Shown: one piece after another, positions 1-11,900 of the stretch
How the letters are laid out: every line of letters starts with the position of its first letter
Numbering within the stretch: position 1 is the stretch's first letter
Source of the DNA: Tamarix chinensis
Lineage: Eukaryota; Streptophyta; Magnoliopsida; Caryophyllales; Tamaricaceae
NCBI GenBank assembly: GCA_030549775.1
Contig: CM060180.1
Coordinates: 86,937,172-87,001,171, forward strand
Reading direction: 5' to 3'
DNA: 64,000 nucleotides
Notes under the pieces: generated by a model
What the model saw: the letters and a program-made list of their open reading frames with translations, nothing else
What the model was told of the DNA's origin: nothing
The model's database searches: none
Position numbers and translations under genes: made by a program

Positions 1-1
1 C

Positions 2-130
2 TTCATTGTGGACGGGGGTAGTTTTGCAAATATTTGCTTATAGGAATGGATTGGGAAGGGCCATATGGAAAGGAAAGGCCATATACTTGATGATGGTTGA
101 ACCTAATGAGAAGAAGCATGAACTCGGCCC
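2..130 (+). pseudogene. Retroviral-type aspartic protease remnant
   Basis: Frame 2 reads FIVDGGSFANICL at the window edge. This is close to the plant gypsy protease active-site region, where the family has I-[IV]-D-[GS]-G-[SA]. It is followed by a short degenerate stretch leading to the RT. Only the C-terminal part of the domain is in the window. The motif is seen directly; the assignment is supported by the RT that follows. Confidence 0.6.
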
Positions 131-150
131 TTAGGTCAAACACCTACTAG

Positions 151-880
151 GTGAGTTTGGGGATGTGTTTCCCAAATAACTTGCTTAGTGAGTTGTCTCC
201 CATAAGGAGAATAAAGCACCAAATCAATTTTATTCCCACTGCTACACTCCTAAACAAACCAACTTATAGGTGCAATCCTAAGAAGCCATGGAGTTGTAAA
301 GACAAGTTAAGGAGTTGCTACATAGGGGTTTCGTAATATAATCCCTTAGCCCTTGTGTAGTTTGGCCCTCTTGATACCCAATAAGGATGGAAAAATGCAC
401 ATGTGTCTGGATAGTAGGGCTATTGACAATATTAATATCAAATATAGGTATCCTATACCTAAACTTGATGACATATTGGATTGTTTTCATAGAGAAAATA
501 TATTTTCAAAAATCGATTTGAGAAATGGATACTAACAAATTCGAATGAAGGAAGGAGATGAATGGAGACTATTTTCAAGACCAAGGAAGGGCTCTATAAG
601 TGGTTGGCCATGCCATTTGACTCTTCATTTCAAATTTTGTAATTATATATTTTGATGATATTATTATATACTCTTCTTGTCGAGATGATCATGTAAGGCA
701 CTTAAGACTTGTATTTTTAGCCCTTAAGAACAATGAATTGTATGGTAAATTATAAAATTGTGTCTTCTTTGGGCCAAGAGTCACTTTTCTAGGGTTTTTT
801 GTATCTAAAAGTGGAATCTCCATGGATGAGTCAAAGGAGGCAATCAGAATGTAGCCTACACCCACATCCATCACCAACGT
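151..880 (+). pseudogene. Reverse transcriptase remnant of a gypsy element
   Basis: The first piece (151-336) holds the RT N-terminal region with SPIRRIKHQINFIP. The next (353-535) carries DGKMHMCLDSRAIDN, YPIPKLDD and FSKIDLRNGY, all typical of plant gypsy RT fingers and palm. The catalytic box YFDDIIIYS is still readable at 648-674, followed by the thumb up to about 880 in a frame broken by stops. A stop codon follows NGY, and the segment between there and the catalytic box is shortened. Identification is secure; function is lost. Confidence 0.88.
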
Positions 881-1460
881 TAGATTCTTTCATGGACTTG
901 CCTCTTTATATAGGAGGTTCATAAAGGGATTTAGTACACTCCTATTACGTCTCACTGAGTGCCTAAAAAATGGTGGTTTCCAATGGAACAAATCCGCATA
1001 AGGAGCCTTTAACCTAATCAAAAGCACATTAAGTGAGGCTCCCATCTTACGATTACCCAAATTTGACAAGGTGTTTGAGGTTGAATATGACATAAGTGGA
1101 GTAGTTATTGGGGATGTTTTGTTTCAAGAAATAAGTCTCATGGCTTCTTTAATGAAAATCTTAATGGTTCAAAGTCCATTTACAACACTTATGATAAGAA
1201 GTTTTATGCCATATTTAGAGCTTTAGATAATTGGTCGCATTATCATTGACCATCATAATTTGTACTACATACCTATCATGAGTCCCTAAAGTATAAATAT
1301 GGGTAACATAAACTCAACTATAGACTTGTGAGGTAGGTATAATTTCTATAATCTTTTTCATTTGTAGCAAAGCACAAGAGTGGCAAGACCAATGTTGTGA
1401 CTGATGCACTCTATATGAGGTATTGCATGGTATCATTACTAGAGGATAGGATCTTGGGGT
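881..1460 (+). pseudogene. RNase H domain and connection remnant
   Basis: After the RT thumb the + strand reads FHGLASLYRRFIKGF, the plant gypsy sequence linking RT to RNase H. Near 1070-1130 comes [19 protein letters not shown], corresponding to the start of the RNase H domain, where the family usually has a D-A-S or D-A-D catalytic triplet. Here the alanine is replaced (D-I-S). The rest to about 1460 is low in stop-free length and only patchily recognisable. Confidence 0.7.
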
Positions 1461-1510
1461 TTGGGTGTGTCAAAGAGTTATACAAATAGTACGAAGACTT
1501 TTATAGCTAC

Positions 1511-2325
1511 ATGGAGGATCAGGTTAAGCCTTTAGGACCATACCTAGTGCAAGAAGGATTTATTTTCAAGGGCAACGAGATATGCATCCCGAAGTGCTCC
1601 ATCCGAGAATTACTCATTCAAGAAGTGCATGGGGGAGGTTTGCGATGTCATTTTGGAATCAGCATGACATATATGTGCTCCAAGAACATTGTTTTTGGCC
1701 TTGAATGGTGGGGGATGTACAATCCCTCATGGCTAAGTGCTCTACATGCCAAAGGTCTAAGATTAACTTCCACCAAGGACTCTACACACCTTTTCCCATC
1801 CCACACCACCCTTGGGATCATGTAAGCATGGATTTTATAGTAGCTTTTCATAATACTCAAAGGTAAAATGATTCCATTATGGTAGTCATCAATTGATTCT
1901 CTAAGAGGACTCATTTTATCCCATGTCATAAGACAAATGACACCTCTTACATCGCCAATTTTTACTTTAAGAAAATAGTTCAGTTGCATGGTATCCCAAA
2001 GAAAATCGTCTCTAATCAAGATACCAAGTTCCTTAGCTATTTTTAGAAAATATTGTGGAGAGTAATTAATACAAAAATATTTTTTACTATCGCTTACCAC
2101 CCACAAACTGATAGACAAATAGAAGTAACCAACCACATGATTACAATGCTTTTAAGGAACTTGGTCCATAAGTCCTTAAAATATTGGGACATTAAGATAA
2201 GTCATCTAGAATTCCCCTGCAACCATTCTCCCACATATGCCACAAAGCACTCCCTTTTTGAAGTGGCGTATGAGGTGAACCCCACCACTCCCATTGACCT
2301 CATTCCCCTACCAATCTTAGTATAA
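1511..2325 (+). pseudogene. Integrase zinc-binding and catalytic core remnant
   Basis: The stretch at 1511-1825 includes LLIQEVHGGGLRCHFGIS, the integrase N-terminal HHCC region; one of the expected zinc ligands is altered around H-G-G-G. A core-domain stretch (MDFIVAF, about 1829) follows in another register. The stretch at 2053-2325 has AYHPQTDRQIEVTN, the conserved plant gypsy block (usually HPQTDGQTEVVN), followed by a wrecked FAYN-type motif. Several frameshifts separate the pieces. Confidence 0.85.
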
Positions 2326-2475
2326 ACTAGTTTTAAAGCAAAGTAATGAGCCAACAAATTTAAGAAATTGCATGAACAAGTTAAGGCCATCATCAAGAAA
2401 GTTAATGATATGAACTAAAAGAAGGCTAACAAGAACTAAAAAGAGCAAGTTTTTGAGCTAGAGGATATAGTATGA

Positions 2476-2793
2476 TTGCACCTTCGAAAAGAGATATTTC
2501 CATCCTTAAGGAAAAACAAAATCATGACCCAAAGTGATGGTCCTTTCAAAATCCTCATGAAAATGGGTAATAAAGCTTACCGACTTGAGCTTCCACATTG
2601 CATGGAGAATTTGTCCTCTACATTCAATGTAAGAGACTTACTCCCTTATATACATGACACACCCTATGAAGATGAGGAGGTCCCTTCTCAAGAGGGAGAT
2701 GATGATGTAGGAGCATCTCAAGTAATCCAAATTAAGGATAATATACTTATCAATTTTTCCAAAGTTGAAGACTTTAAAACTTTTTTCATTTAG
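2476..2793 (+). pseudogene. Integrase C-terminal domain remnant
   Basis: An open stretch of 105 codons carries DGPFKILMKMGNKAYRLELP and STFNVRDLLPY. These match the integrase C-terminal (GPY/F-like) domain of plant gypsy elements, where the family has GPFKVLEKI..NAYKLDLP and ISPTFNVADLSPY. It ends in an acidic tail. This is the longest undamaged piece of the element. No chromodomain follows. Confidence 0.8.
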
Positions 2794-3830
2794 GTCAATA
2801 AGTAACTAGATTATCTAATAGCCATACCAACCATGAAAACTCCATAATCCCACGTAAATATGGCTTCCTTTAGCTACTGCATGGCTTCAAAAAAATCCAC
2901 CCCTTAACCGGCTACAATATGGCTCCTTCTACATTCAACCAAGCCACCACCTTATCCACCTCCCCACTTCTCATATTTTTCAACCAAATAAAGGCTTAAT
3001 TTACTACCCATATTTTGTGCAAGAATTTGGGACATCAGTAATGTGATTATGGGAAGTTCAATACCCTCTAAAATTGGCTTAATTTGTGGAGAACCAACCT
3101 CCAAAATCTACAGAATTAGGCAGCAACCAATGGAGCAAGCTGTACTTTTTTCTTATTTCCTTTATTAGATAAACTTAGTTAAAGCATGTTGTTAGACTTT
3201 CCTAATAATTAATTTATTTTTCCTAAGAATTATCATAGATTTTATTGGCAGCCATATAGTGATGGGTGGCTAGTATAATTCAACACACAATCAACACTAG
3301 TTGATTGGAGTCTTGTTAACTTTAGTTAGCCTAAGTAGTATCAACCAAGGTTGGGGGTAAACTAACCCACATGGTTAGAAATTTGTTTATAACCCCTAAT
3401 AGTTTACTCTCACTTTTAGAAGGGCAGAAGAGGCTATAATAAAGGGGTTGGTTACACTTGATAAAAAAAACTTCCCCAGTTATTGACATTCTCAAGAGTT
3501 GAAGTGCACTTGAGTTTGATTCAAATCTTGCACCATTTATGCTAAGTGTTGAAACCTTAGTTAGTTGATGAACGTACTTGGGCTTGAAGGTTTCAAAACC
3601 AAGTTATATTTTCAAATTTCTCCTATTCATCTCCATTTTATTTTTGAGTTTTATTGAAAACTTCCCCACTTTCAATACTAACACTTAATATGGTTCAATT
3701 TGTTTAGAATTATGCATCAGTGTCCAAGAGTTGCAGTGTAACTATTCCAAACCCACAATTACCATTACCTAATTTCAAGTGTTTTGTTGAAAACTTCCCC
3801 AATTTCAACACCAAACCATTATTTCACCTC
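2794..3830 (+). mobile_element. Probable 3' LTR region of the gypsy relic, ends not found
   Basis: This non-coding stretch lies where a 3' LTR is expected. A TATA-like sequence (ctataataaa, near 3434) is followed by three imperfect repeats containing 'acttcccca' at about 3470, 3660 and 3790. I could not find TG/CA borders, a polypurine tract or a TSD, so the assignment rests mainly on position. Confidence 0.3.
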
Positions 3831-5284
3831 ACGGGAGTATAACTACCTCAATATCATAGGACCATAGGAAATCATGGATAAGTTGATGATTCCTCCTAGT
3901 ATTATGCCTTTTATTACTACTTCTTCCTTGATCCAATCAACAAAGGGAAGAATGACCTTCACCAAAAGATAAATGACCACATCCTCTACCCAATTGACCT
4001 CATCGTATATCTGATTCCAAATAAGCACACTATATGTGCCCCCTCTAATGCTTCCCTCCTTGTGTTATTACTAGGGAACCCTTTATTTTGTCGAACATTC
4101 AGTTCTACTAAACTTATCTATATAGGTTCAATAATCTCATCCATAAAATTAGAATAGTATTCTAAACGTGATGATGAATGTTTAATCATCATTTACACCT
4201 TAGACATAATATTATAAGAAAATAGATGTATGGATATATCAATAGTTTGATCATCAAAATCAAACATTTCTTCTTGTGGTCTACAAAAGTGAAAGTCTTC
4301 TAGAATTAATGCACTATCAATATAGGAATAGGGTTAATGATCTCATTTGTAATAAAATATCTTGTGTACAAATTGTAAACTGTGTGTTAACCTAAAGTAA
4401 CACCCACACCCCAAGGATTTAAGACTAACCATATTGGTCATCTTACTCTCATCTTCAATCAAGCCCAATGCTCTATGAGACACAACAAAAATTATGTCCT
4501 TAAAATATATGTCATATGTAGAGTAATGTGGAATAATAACCTATTATTGCTCTATATCTTTTTTGACCTCATTAACTTTAAGTCTTATTAGTGTGTTGAA
4601 CTTCAGGCATAATGTGTTAAGATTCATCCTTGATGATGATATATATTTCTTTACCTTACCATATTCACTTTCCACTCTATGATTAGAAGTTTAAAATATA
4701 ATTAATATTTAATGGTTATTCAGTAATAAGTTAATTAACATTGAATATTTATAACAAAAAAATTATACATATTAGTCCTATAAGTTCCAAAGTGAAGAAT
4801 TTTGTCAACCCATGGAAACAAACCTCTCCTTATATAGATTCAACTAAGTCTTGTACACATTGTAACAAATATATAAATATGCCTCATTTTATCGTGCTTA
4901 TATGTCTTAATTGTAGTCGCTCGTACAATCCTCCTCCATCCGCCTAGGAAACATTCTCCTATTACTATATTTCCCAAAATTTTCATATCCTAAGAGAGAA
5001 AATTCTTACTAATGTACCATTTATATAAGAAGAGTGTTACATTAAGAAAGACTTTGGGGACTATTTATGTTTGTTCCAATTCCCCATTAGTGATCACCAC
5101 ATTTAGTTCATAAAGGCTCCATTAATCTCTTTACCTTATTAGCATCCATTCATAGTTATCTTCCTTTTCCTTCATCATAAATGCAAAGTTAATAATAAAA
5201 TTTTAACCACTAGATCCACTACCAATGATCTCCAAGAAAGGAAGATTGTACTTATTGGTTTTATACATGTAATATAAATAAATG
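3831..5284. other. AT-rich interval without recognisable gene
   Basis: No coding, RNA or clear repeat signature was seen. The short open frames (for example 4741-4947) have no conserved motif and their composition matches the surrounding AT-rich DNA. Confidence 0.5.
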
Positions 5285-6991
5285 ATATATGCAATACCCC
5301 ATCTTTTTGTAAGTTGTTGAATGAGTTATGATATTTATTAAGATTTGATAATATTTGATTTGATTTGGAACTATAACTTATTTTTAGGGAAAGTTGGATT
5401 TGAATAAGTTTTAGAAATGGAATACAACGAGTTTTTAGGCAGACCAATCTACCGGTTCCATGAATCAATCAACTGGTTTGTCATTTCAACTAAAGTTTTT
5501 TTTACTCAATTGATTGTTTGTCATTCCATAAATAAGATTTGATAATATGATTGTTTAATGAGTGAAATACATATGTTGATATGGATTGATAACCTAATGG
5601 ATGGATTAAATGGATCATAATTTATGACATATTCAATGGGTGTTATAAAGGCCTTAATGCATAAACCCAAATAAATATTAGATGGCTTTACAGGGGTAAT
5701 GTAACATGGAATTTAGCCTGAAATGGATTAATCTAAGGGATTTGGTTAATATTGAGTAAGCATTTATGGAAATCCCATGAATGGTTAGGGAATGATAATG
5801 ATTAAGATGGAATAGGTATGTGAATGCTTTGCTTGCATATTGTATGAGCTTTGTATGATCACGTAATCTTGAGAATAATGTACTAATCACTTAAAACAAA
5901 AGATGATCATCTATGTTTGGGTATGAGCTATCCGATCCTCGATTAGCTACTGGGGTTTGCCTTTATGCTTTGCCTTTAGGGGAGATCCTAGTAGACCCTT
6001 ATGTCTTATCTACTTTAGATACTAATAATGTACTAGGAGGTGTCAATATTAAAGAGTGTGGTTACCTAGGTGGTTTTGGCTTCGGTATGAACTTATGTCC
6101 TTGGTGGTTACTTATCTTGAGCCTGGACTTTATATCATTTGGTTTGGATAGAATTCCACTGTATGTAAGACCATAGGGTAGTGCACAGTTTGTTGCTCGA
6201 TAATAACACGGATAAGTATTTGTATAATAATTTAGATGAGTAATTGGATAAGAATTTGGAATAAGAATATGATTAAAGATAAATTTAAAAGTAAAAGGAA
6301 AAGAATGTTAAAGGAGATAATGACCTATATATGTATAAATGACCTATGGTGAAATTATGTGTTTGCATGAATGAAACCTTACAATTAACTCGAAATTCTA
6401 CTTTGTAGCTTGTATATTGTCATCTATGATGTTATGTTATATTGTCAAGCATGATGATCCATACATGGTATAAGCTTCCTATGCTTGATGTGACCATGAT
6501 ACAACATGTATCCTATTCATACAAAATATGCATGAAAAATGTTAGTATGAATTGCGTATTAAGTTGGAATCTTGTGTGCTGGTGACTTAATTGAGGAGGT
6601 AACTTGGCTTATAGCTTACTCAGTACAAAGCGTACCGATATGCTCGTTTGCTTGATTACCTGATCATTTCCATAAGTAGAGGGCCATGTATAGGTTTTTA
6701 GGGATGATCAGTAGTTGCCCAACCTTGTGTGGGGCATGGGTTTTGAGAGCATGGACATCCGAAGACTGTTGAGTTGTCCTTGATAGACTAGAGTTTAAGG
6801 CCATGCCCCACTTTTGTTTCTATAATTTGATAATCATGTACTTTAACTTAATCTTCCTCATGTATTTGAATATTGCAAACCATTGATGTTTTGTAACACC
6901 CTCAAAATTCACTACTGAAAAATTTCATTAATTAAAGGAAGATTAGCGGAAACAGATAATTAAAATGTGAACTTTGGGAGTATTACCGCCA

Positions 6992-7037
6992 CACTTAGTA
7001 CCAGACCGGTTCACTCATACCGTTCCAGTACCAAGTG
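6992..7037. repeat. Stem-loop near one end of copy A
   Basis: The sequence cacttagtaccagaccgg pairs imperfectly with ccgttccagtaccaagtg around a short loop. The same structure occurs at the equivalent place in copies B and D, about 80-145 bp inside the TGTAACACCC or TGTAAAACCC end. Confidence 0.7.
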
Positions 7038-7565
7038 CTAAGGCTAAGAAAATGAAATACAATTCGAAAGACATTCAACATGCATAAATCAGAGTAAATT
7101 GCAAGAACTTCAACATATTTAAATTAGAGTAGCGCATCAAATCATTTTCAGAAATAAAATCCACCAATGGTGGTTACTTTAACAACGTTAACATTTAAAA
7201 CCAAGAAATTAAATGAGAAAGAGAAAAAGCCATGATACCGGAAAATTCCTTACTCTCCTTCCCGTAACCCACTTGAGTAGCACCTGAAAATACCTGCAAG
7301 GGCACTGCCCATTGAATAGGCAGGGGCCCCATAAAGGGAATCCCTTCAGTACTACGGTACTGAGTAACCCTTTAATACCACACTTAAAGATAGGCCCGCA
7401 TACGATACATAATGCAAGCCACACACATATAAATAATGAGAGATGCATACATGACAATGACAAACATAATACTTTATAAGTCACGATCGATACTTTGGGC
7501 CTTAAGCCATTATTCTGTCATTAATCCACCAATATCATATTTTATATCCATGTGAGTACGAGAAC

Positions 7566-8020
7566 CCCACTATTATAGCCGGTGGACCGGAAGTCAACAC
7601 ACAGGGCAGAACGCCTCTGACCACTATTATTGCCGGTGGACCGGAAGATAAACACACAGGGCAGAACGCACCTGACCACTATTATTTGCCGGTGGACCGG
7701 TCTGGCCCCGACTCACATGGTGTTCCACTATAAGTGATTAGTATTTTTCCATAATCTTATTCCCATACACAACTGATTTTATTGAGCTCGGGACCCCCAC
7801 TATTTTGGCCGGTGGACCGGAATATATATAAAATCATCATCCAGGGCACAACGCTCCTGGCCACTATTATAACCGGTGGATCGGTACTCATAATCACACA
7901 CCAGGCAACACGCTCCTGGACCACTATTATAACCGGTGGACCGGTACGCAATATCACATACCAGGGCAACACGCTCCTGGACCACTATTATAACCGGTGG
8001 ACCGGTACACAATATCATAA
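7566..8020. repeat. Minisatellite with CCGGTGGACCGG core, copy A
   Basis: About seven imperfect units of roughly 60-65 bp occur in two clusters (7566-7705 and 7796-8010). Each has 'cactattata' or a variant, then 'ccggtggaccgg', then a spacer ending 'cagggcaacacgctcctgg' or a variant. The core is itself nearly palindromic. The open frames across it on both strands are products of the repeat and are not genes. Confidence 0.9.
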
Positions 8021-8699
8021 ATCACTGGGCCCGGCTCATTAATATTCCACTTTCAATTATCGTATCTTTCCTTTCGTTAATCAGCACATCAATCATATTT
8101 ATTTGCCTCGATTGGGAGATCGATAATCCGGGACACAAAGGTACACCGGTTGTACCGGTGCATATCAGCTACTCAGTACCCTTCAACCGTGAACCCAAGG
8201 ACGCAAAGGTACCCTGGTCGTACTGGTGCATAAAGCTAACTCAGTACCCTACCGACAAGGACACCTAATCCATAAGTATGCATACCCCCTAACTAGGTCC
8301 GTAGAGCTAGGAAGAGTAAGATATAGGGCCTGGCTAGGGCACAAAGGCACACCAGCAAATACCAGAATAATCGTGGACTAAACCACGTCCTTAGGGTAGC
8401 GACCCCTAAGGAGTCACCATTCCCGATCTCGAGGTCTTTCACTTTAAGTAATAGTGTCTTAATTAAGGTGATCACAGAAAACACGATGATCCGATACTTA
8501 TTCACTTTCAATAGTTTCGATATCATTAATCGTTTCTTATTCAGAGGATTATCCAGGATGTCACAGAGAAACCATCAAGGCCATACTAATCATTAGATAC
8601 TCTTACTTGGCTAATCAGCATTATTTAATCATATTAATATTCCACAATATCAAAGGCATGGCAGGTACAAACCACTCATTTGCCCTTTACTTATATAAT

Positions 8700-9995
8700 T
8701 GTTAAGTATCCATTCCTTACTTGATAAATTACCACATTACCCTTAAGGTTGCATAATTACCAAATTACCCCTTGTCCACTTTAGATTACCAAATTGTCTC
8801 CTACACTTTTTAGACCACCGTTCACCCCTTATAATTACTACACTTGTCATATTTCTCTTTTGGTTGGTTATGTTACCAGATCGCCCTTCTCCTTTGTTAT
8901 AATTACTAAATTGCCCTTGAGTTGGATAAATTACTAAATTACCCTCCTTCATTATCATGATTACTATTTTGCCCCTTTAGTTGGTTAAACAATTATCACT
9001 TTACCCTTTTATCGGCTAAATTACCAAATTGCCCCTTTAGTTGAACAAATTACCAAATTGCCCTTATCCTTTATCATAATTACCATTTTACCCCTCTCAA
9101 TTATTTTAATTGCCATTTACCTTTTTTAATTATCACAAATCCCAAATTACTCTTCTTCATAATTACCAATATTAATTTACCCTTTTTCATAATCAAAATT
9201 ACTATATTACCCTTCTCCATTATTAAAATTACCATAATGCCCTTTAATTGGTTAATTTACCAAATTACCCTTCTATAGTATCATACTTATCCAATTGCCC
9301 TTCTACAATCATAATTTACTTGCTAAATTATCTTTTGTCGTTATCATAATTACCAAGTTACCCCTTACTCCCAGGTTTACCATAATATCCTTTCATTTAC
9401 AAAATTACCATTCTACCCCTTACATCCAATTTTACCATAATATCCTTTTATTTATGAAAATTACCACCATACATCCTTTACTTTACAAATTACTATTTTA
9501 CCCTTTCACATCCAAGATTACCATCTTTATCTTTCCTTACATAATTACCATTTTGCCCGTCTTTTCCAATTTACCATATTACCCCTTTTACTTATAAATT
9601 TCCACTTCGCCATTCACTTATAAAATTTACCATATTACCCTTTACTTATGAAATTACGATTTTGCCCCTCTACCTCCAAAATTACCATAATGCCCTTTTT
9701 ACTTGAACAATTACCATAATGCCCTCATTCATCCAAAGTTACAATTTTACCCCTACTTCCAAAATTACCATTCTTACCACTTACTTATAAAATTACCATA
9801 TTGCCCCTTGACTCCAAAATTACTATTTTACCCCTACTTTCAAATTATCACAATATCCTTTTATTTACAAAGTTACCACAATACCCTTTTATTTATAAAA
9901 TTACCATAACACTCCTTTTATTTTACAAATTACTAAAATACCCTTTTGTTTACCAAATTACCAAAATGTCCTTTTTCACTTGTGAAATTTCCACT
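8700..9995. repeat. TTACCAAATTGCCC-type degenerate tandem array in copy A
   Basis: About 1.3 kb is built from roughly 25-30 bp degenerate units alternating 'aattaccata/aattaccaaa' with 'ttgcccctt/tttacccctt'. The strand bias is strong: C-runs on +, G-runs on -. Short open frames rich in Pro, Tyr, Leu and Thr come from the repeat. Confidence 0.85.
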
Positions 9996-10619
9996 CAACC
10001 CCTTTATTCAACATTTTATGAATTTACTAACCCTACATAAAATAACAATATTAATACTTCATTTTTGTCATCTAAGTCCACCAACTTATCATTATTCAAC
10101 ATAATACTCATTAGCAACTATATACATTGATTCACATACCTCATAAGCATAATTACTAAAATACCCTTAGACAATAACATTATTCATGTATTAGCAACAT
10201 GGTGCGTCATAAACAAGCATTTAACATTTCTGTCCATATTTCCAACTCCTTCCTTATTCAACACACCTACATATGGCACAAAAGTTATCATGCTATTTCT
10301 TTTTAACAACAATATAAGAAACCATAAACATATCATGCTAAGCATACAAAATATGCATAAAATCATACTAAACCCTAAATGTGCTAGCATGCGTTTTTCA
10401 TATATTTAAGGGAGGATTAACGGTTACCTTAATCCCGCAAAATATCAATCTTACCAAGCATAATTAGCAACTCAACACCTAAAAATAATATCCATCATAT
10501 TTATGTTAGAAATAAGAATCCAAGTATAAAACTTTATAATTTTAATTAATAACACACTTAACATAAAATACCATTATACCTTAAAAATTATCCAAACTAT
10601 TTTTAAAATGTAGGGGAGC

Positions 10620-11900
10620 TCACGCTGCATGGGCAGCGTGAGTTTCATGCAGAAAAGAGAAGGGAAAAAGGCTCAAAGAGGGGTGAAGGAAGCAAGATTC
10701 ATCATTTTCGGGTTAGGGTCTTTAGGCTAGAAAAGAAGGTGGTTGGGGGAGGTTCTAAGGCAATTGAATGGTGCAGAAGTGAAGAGGGGGTGTAGGTGGA
10801 GGCTAAGGGTGGTTTCACGGCGACGTAGGGCGGCGGAGACGGCGGCGGCGGGGCGGCGAAGTTGGCTGCCAAGCAGGGTCGAGGGCGAGGGGCTGAGAAG
10901 GAAGGAAAAGGAGAGGGAAAAATGGAGGGGTTAAAGGGCTATTTTTGGCTAACTAATGAATGGCGGTTGTAGAGGGGGTTGCAGGGTCTTGAATGGTGGC
11001 TTGGGTGGCGGAAGAGGCGGCCGGAAGGCGGCGATCGGCGGCGTTACAGGTGGGCTATCGGGAAGGGTGAAAAACCGGGAGAAAAGGAAGAGGGGAGGAA
11101 TAGGGAGTTGCGGGGTGGCTTGGGTGGTGTTGGGGCGGTGCAGGGAGGTAGCATACGGTGGCATAATGCGGCTTTGGGGGTCCAGTTAGGCGGTGTACGC
11201 GGCGGAGGGTGGCGGTGGAGCAAAAACAGGGAAAAACGGGAGAGGAAGAAAATGAGAGAGAAGGGAGGATCGGGGAGTAAAGGCTCGAGAGGATGGGCAG
11301 AAAATGGGTTGAAGAGGAGAAGAAAAAGAAGAGGGAGAAGAGAGGGGGCAGGGGCTGATCGACGGCAGCGTCTAGGGTGGCAGGGTGTCGTAGGGTGGCA
11401 GGGAGGGGAGACGAAGAGGGGAAAAAAAACAGAGTTGTGGGATGGTTTGCAGGGCTGGATGGGTTCGAAAATAGGAAGAAAATGACGGGAGAGAAGGAGG
11501 GCAGGTGGTGGCAGCGATGGGTGCAGGCGGTGGCAGCCAGCGTCTCGGTGGTCGGGCATGGCAGGCGGTTATGGCGATGGCGACGAGTCGAGGAGCTGCT
11601 GGGTCGAGAGTCATGACGTTGGGAGAAGAAGAAATAAGGGAGCAGGCCGGTCGGGGAAGGGAGAAAAGAAAAGGGGCTGGCCGGCCGGTCTGGGGGAGGA
11701 AGGAGGGATGGGTCGGCCGTGCGGGGCTGGGGCGACGGGCGTGCGAGCGAGGGAGAAGAGGGGGAGACGGGCCGAAGGCCCAACGCGCGGGGGAGAGGGG
11801 AGAGCAGGCCGGGCGAGCGGCCCAAGGGGGAGAAAAAGGAAAAGAGAAGAAAGAAGAAAAGGAGAAAAAGGAGGAGGAAAAGAAAAATAAAAAATGGGAA
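10620..11900 (-). other. GC-rich, CT-biased leader-like module of copy A
   Basis: The segment changes abruptly from AT-rich flanks to G/A-rich on + (C/T-rich on -). Overlapping open frames run on both strands, up to 256 codons on the minus strand (11055-11825, mostly Pro, Ser, Leu, Arg) and 168 on the plus. These frames are mutually exclusive, low in complexity and without domains, so they look like by-products of few A/T-rich stops. On the minus strand the module would follow a TATA-like AT-rich segment (11920-11990), fitting an LTR transcript leader. That role is inference. Confidence 0.6.

Larger units (their letters stand above)
1..2793 (+). mobile_element. Degenerate Ty3/gypsy retrotransposon, pol region
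   Basis: Consecutive fragments in the order protease, reverse transcriptase, RNase H, integrase lie on the + strand, which is the Ty3/gypsy (Metaviridae) domain order. The copy is entered inside the protease, so gag and the 5' LTR lie left of the window. Stop codons and frameshifts interrupt every domain, so no pol protein can be made. The sub-domains are listed separately. I could not assign a lineage: no chromodomain is visible after the integrase. Confidence 0.9.

Noticed and set aside
1..2793. Endogenous pararetrovirus rather than a retrotransposon
   Set aside because: An integrase follows the RNase H, which caulimovirid genomes lack; the order is that of Ty3/gypsy.
7757..8042. Repeat-spaced units resembling a CRISPR array
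   Set aside because: The units are imperfect, the spacers are also repeats, the host is a plant, and the array lies within a retroelement.
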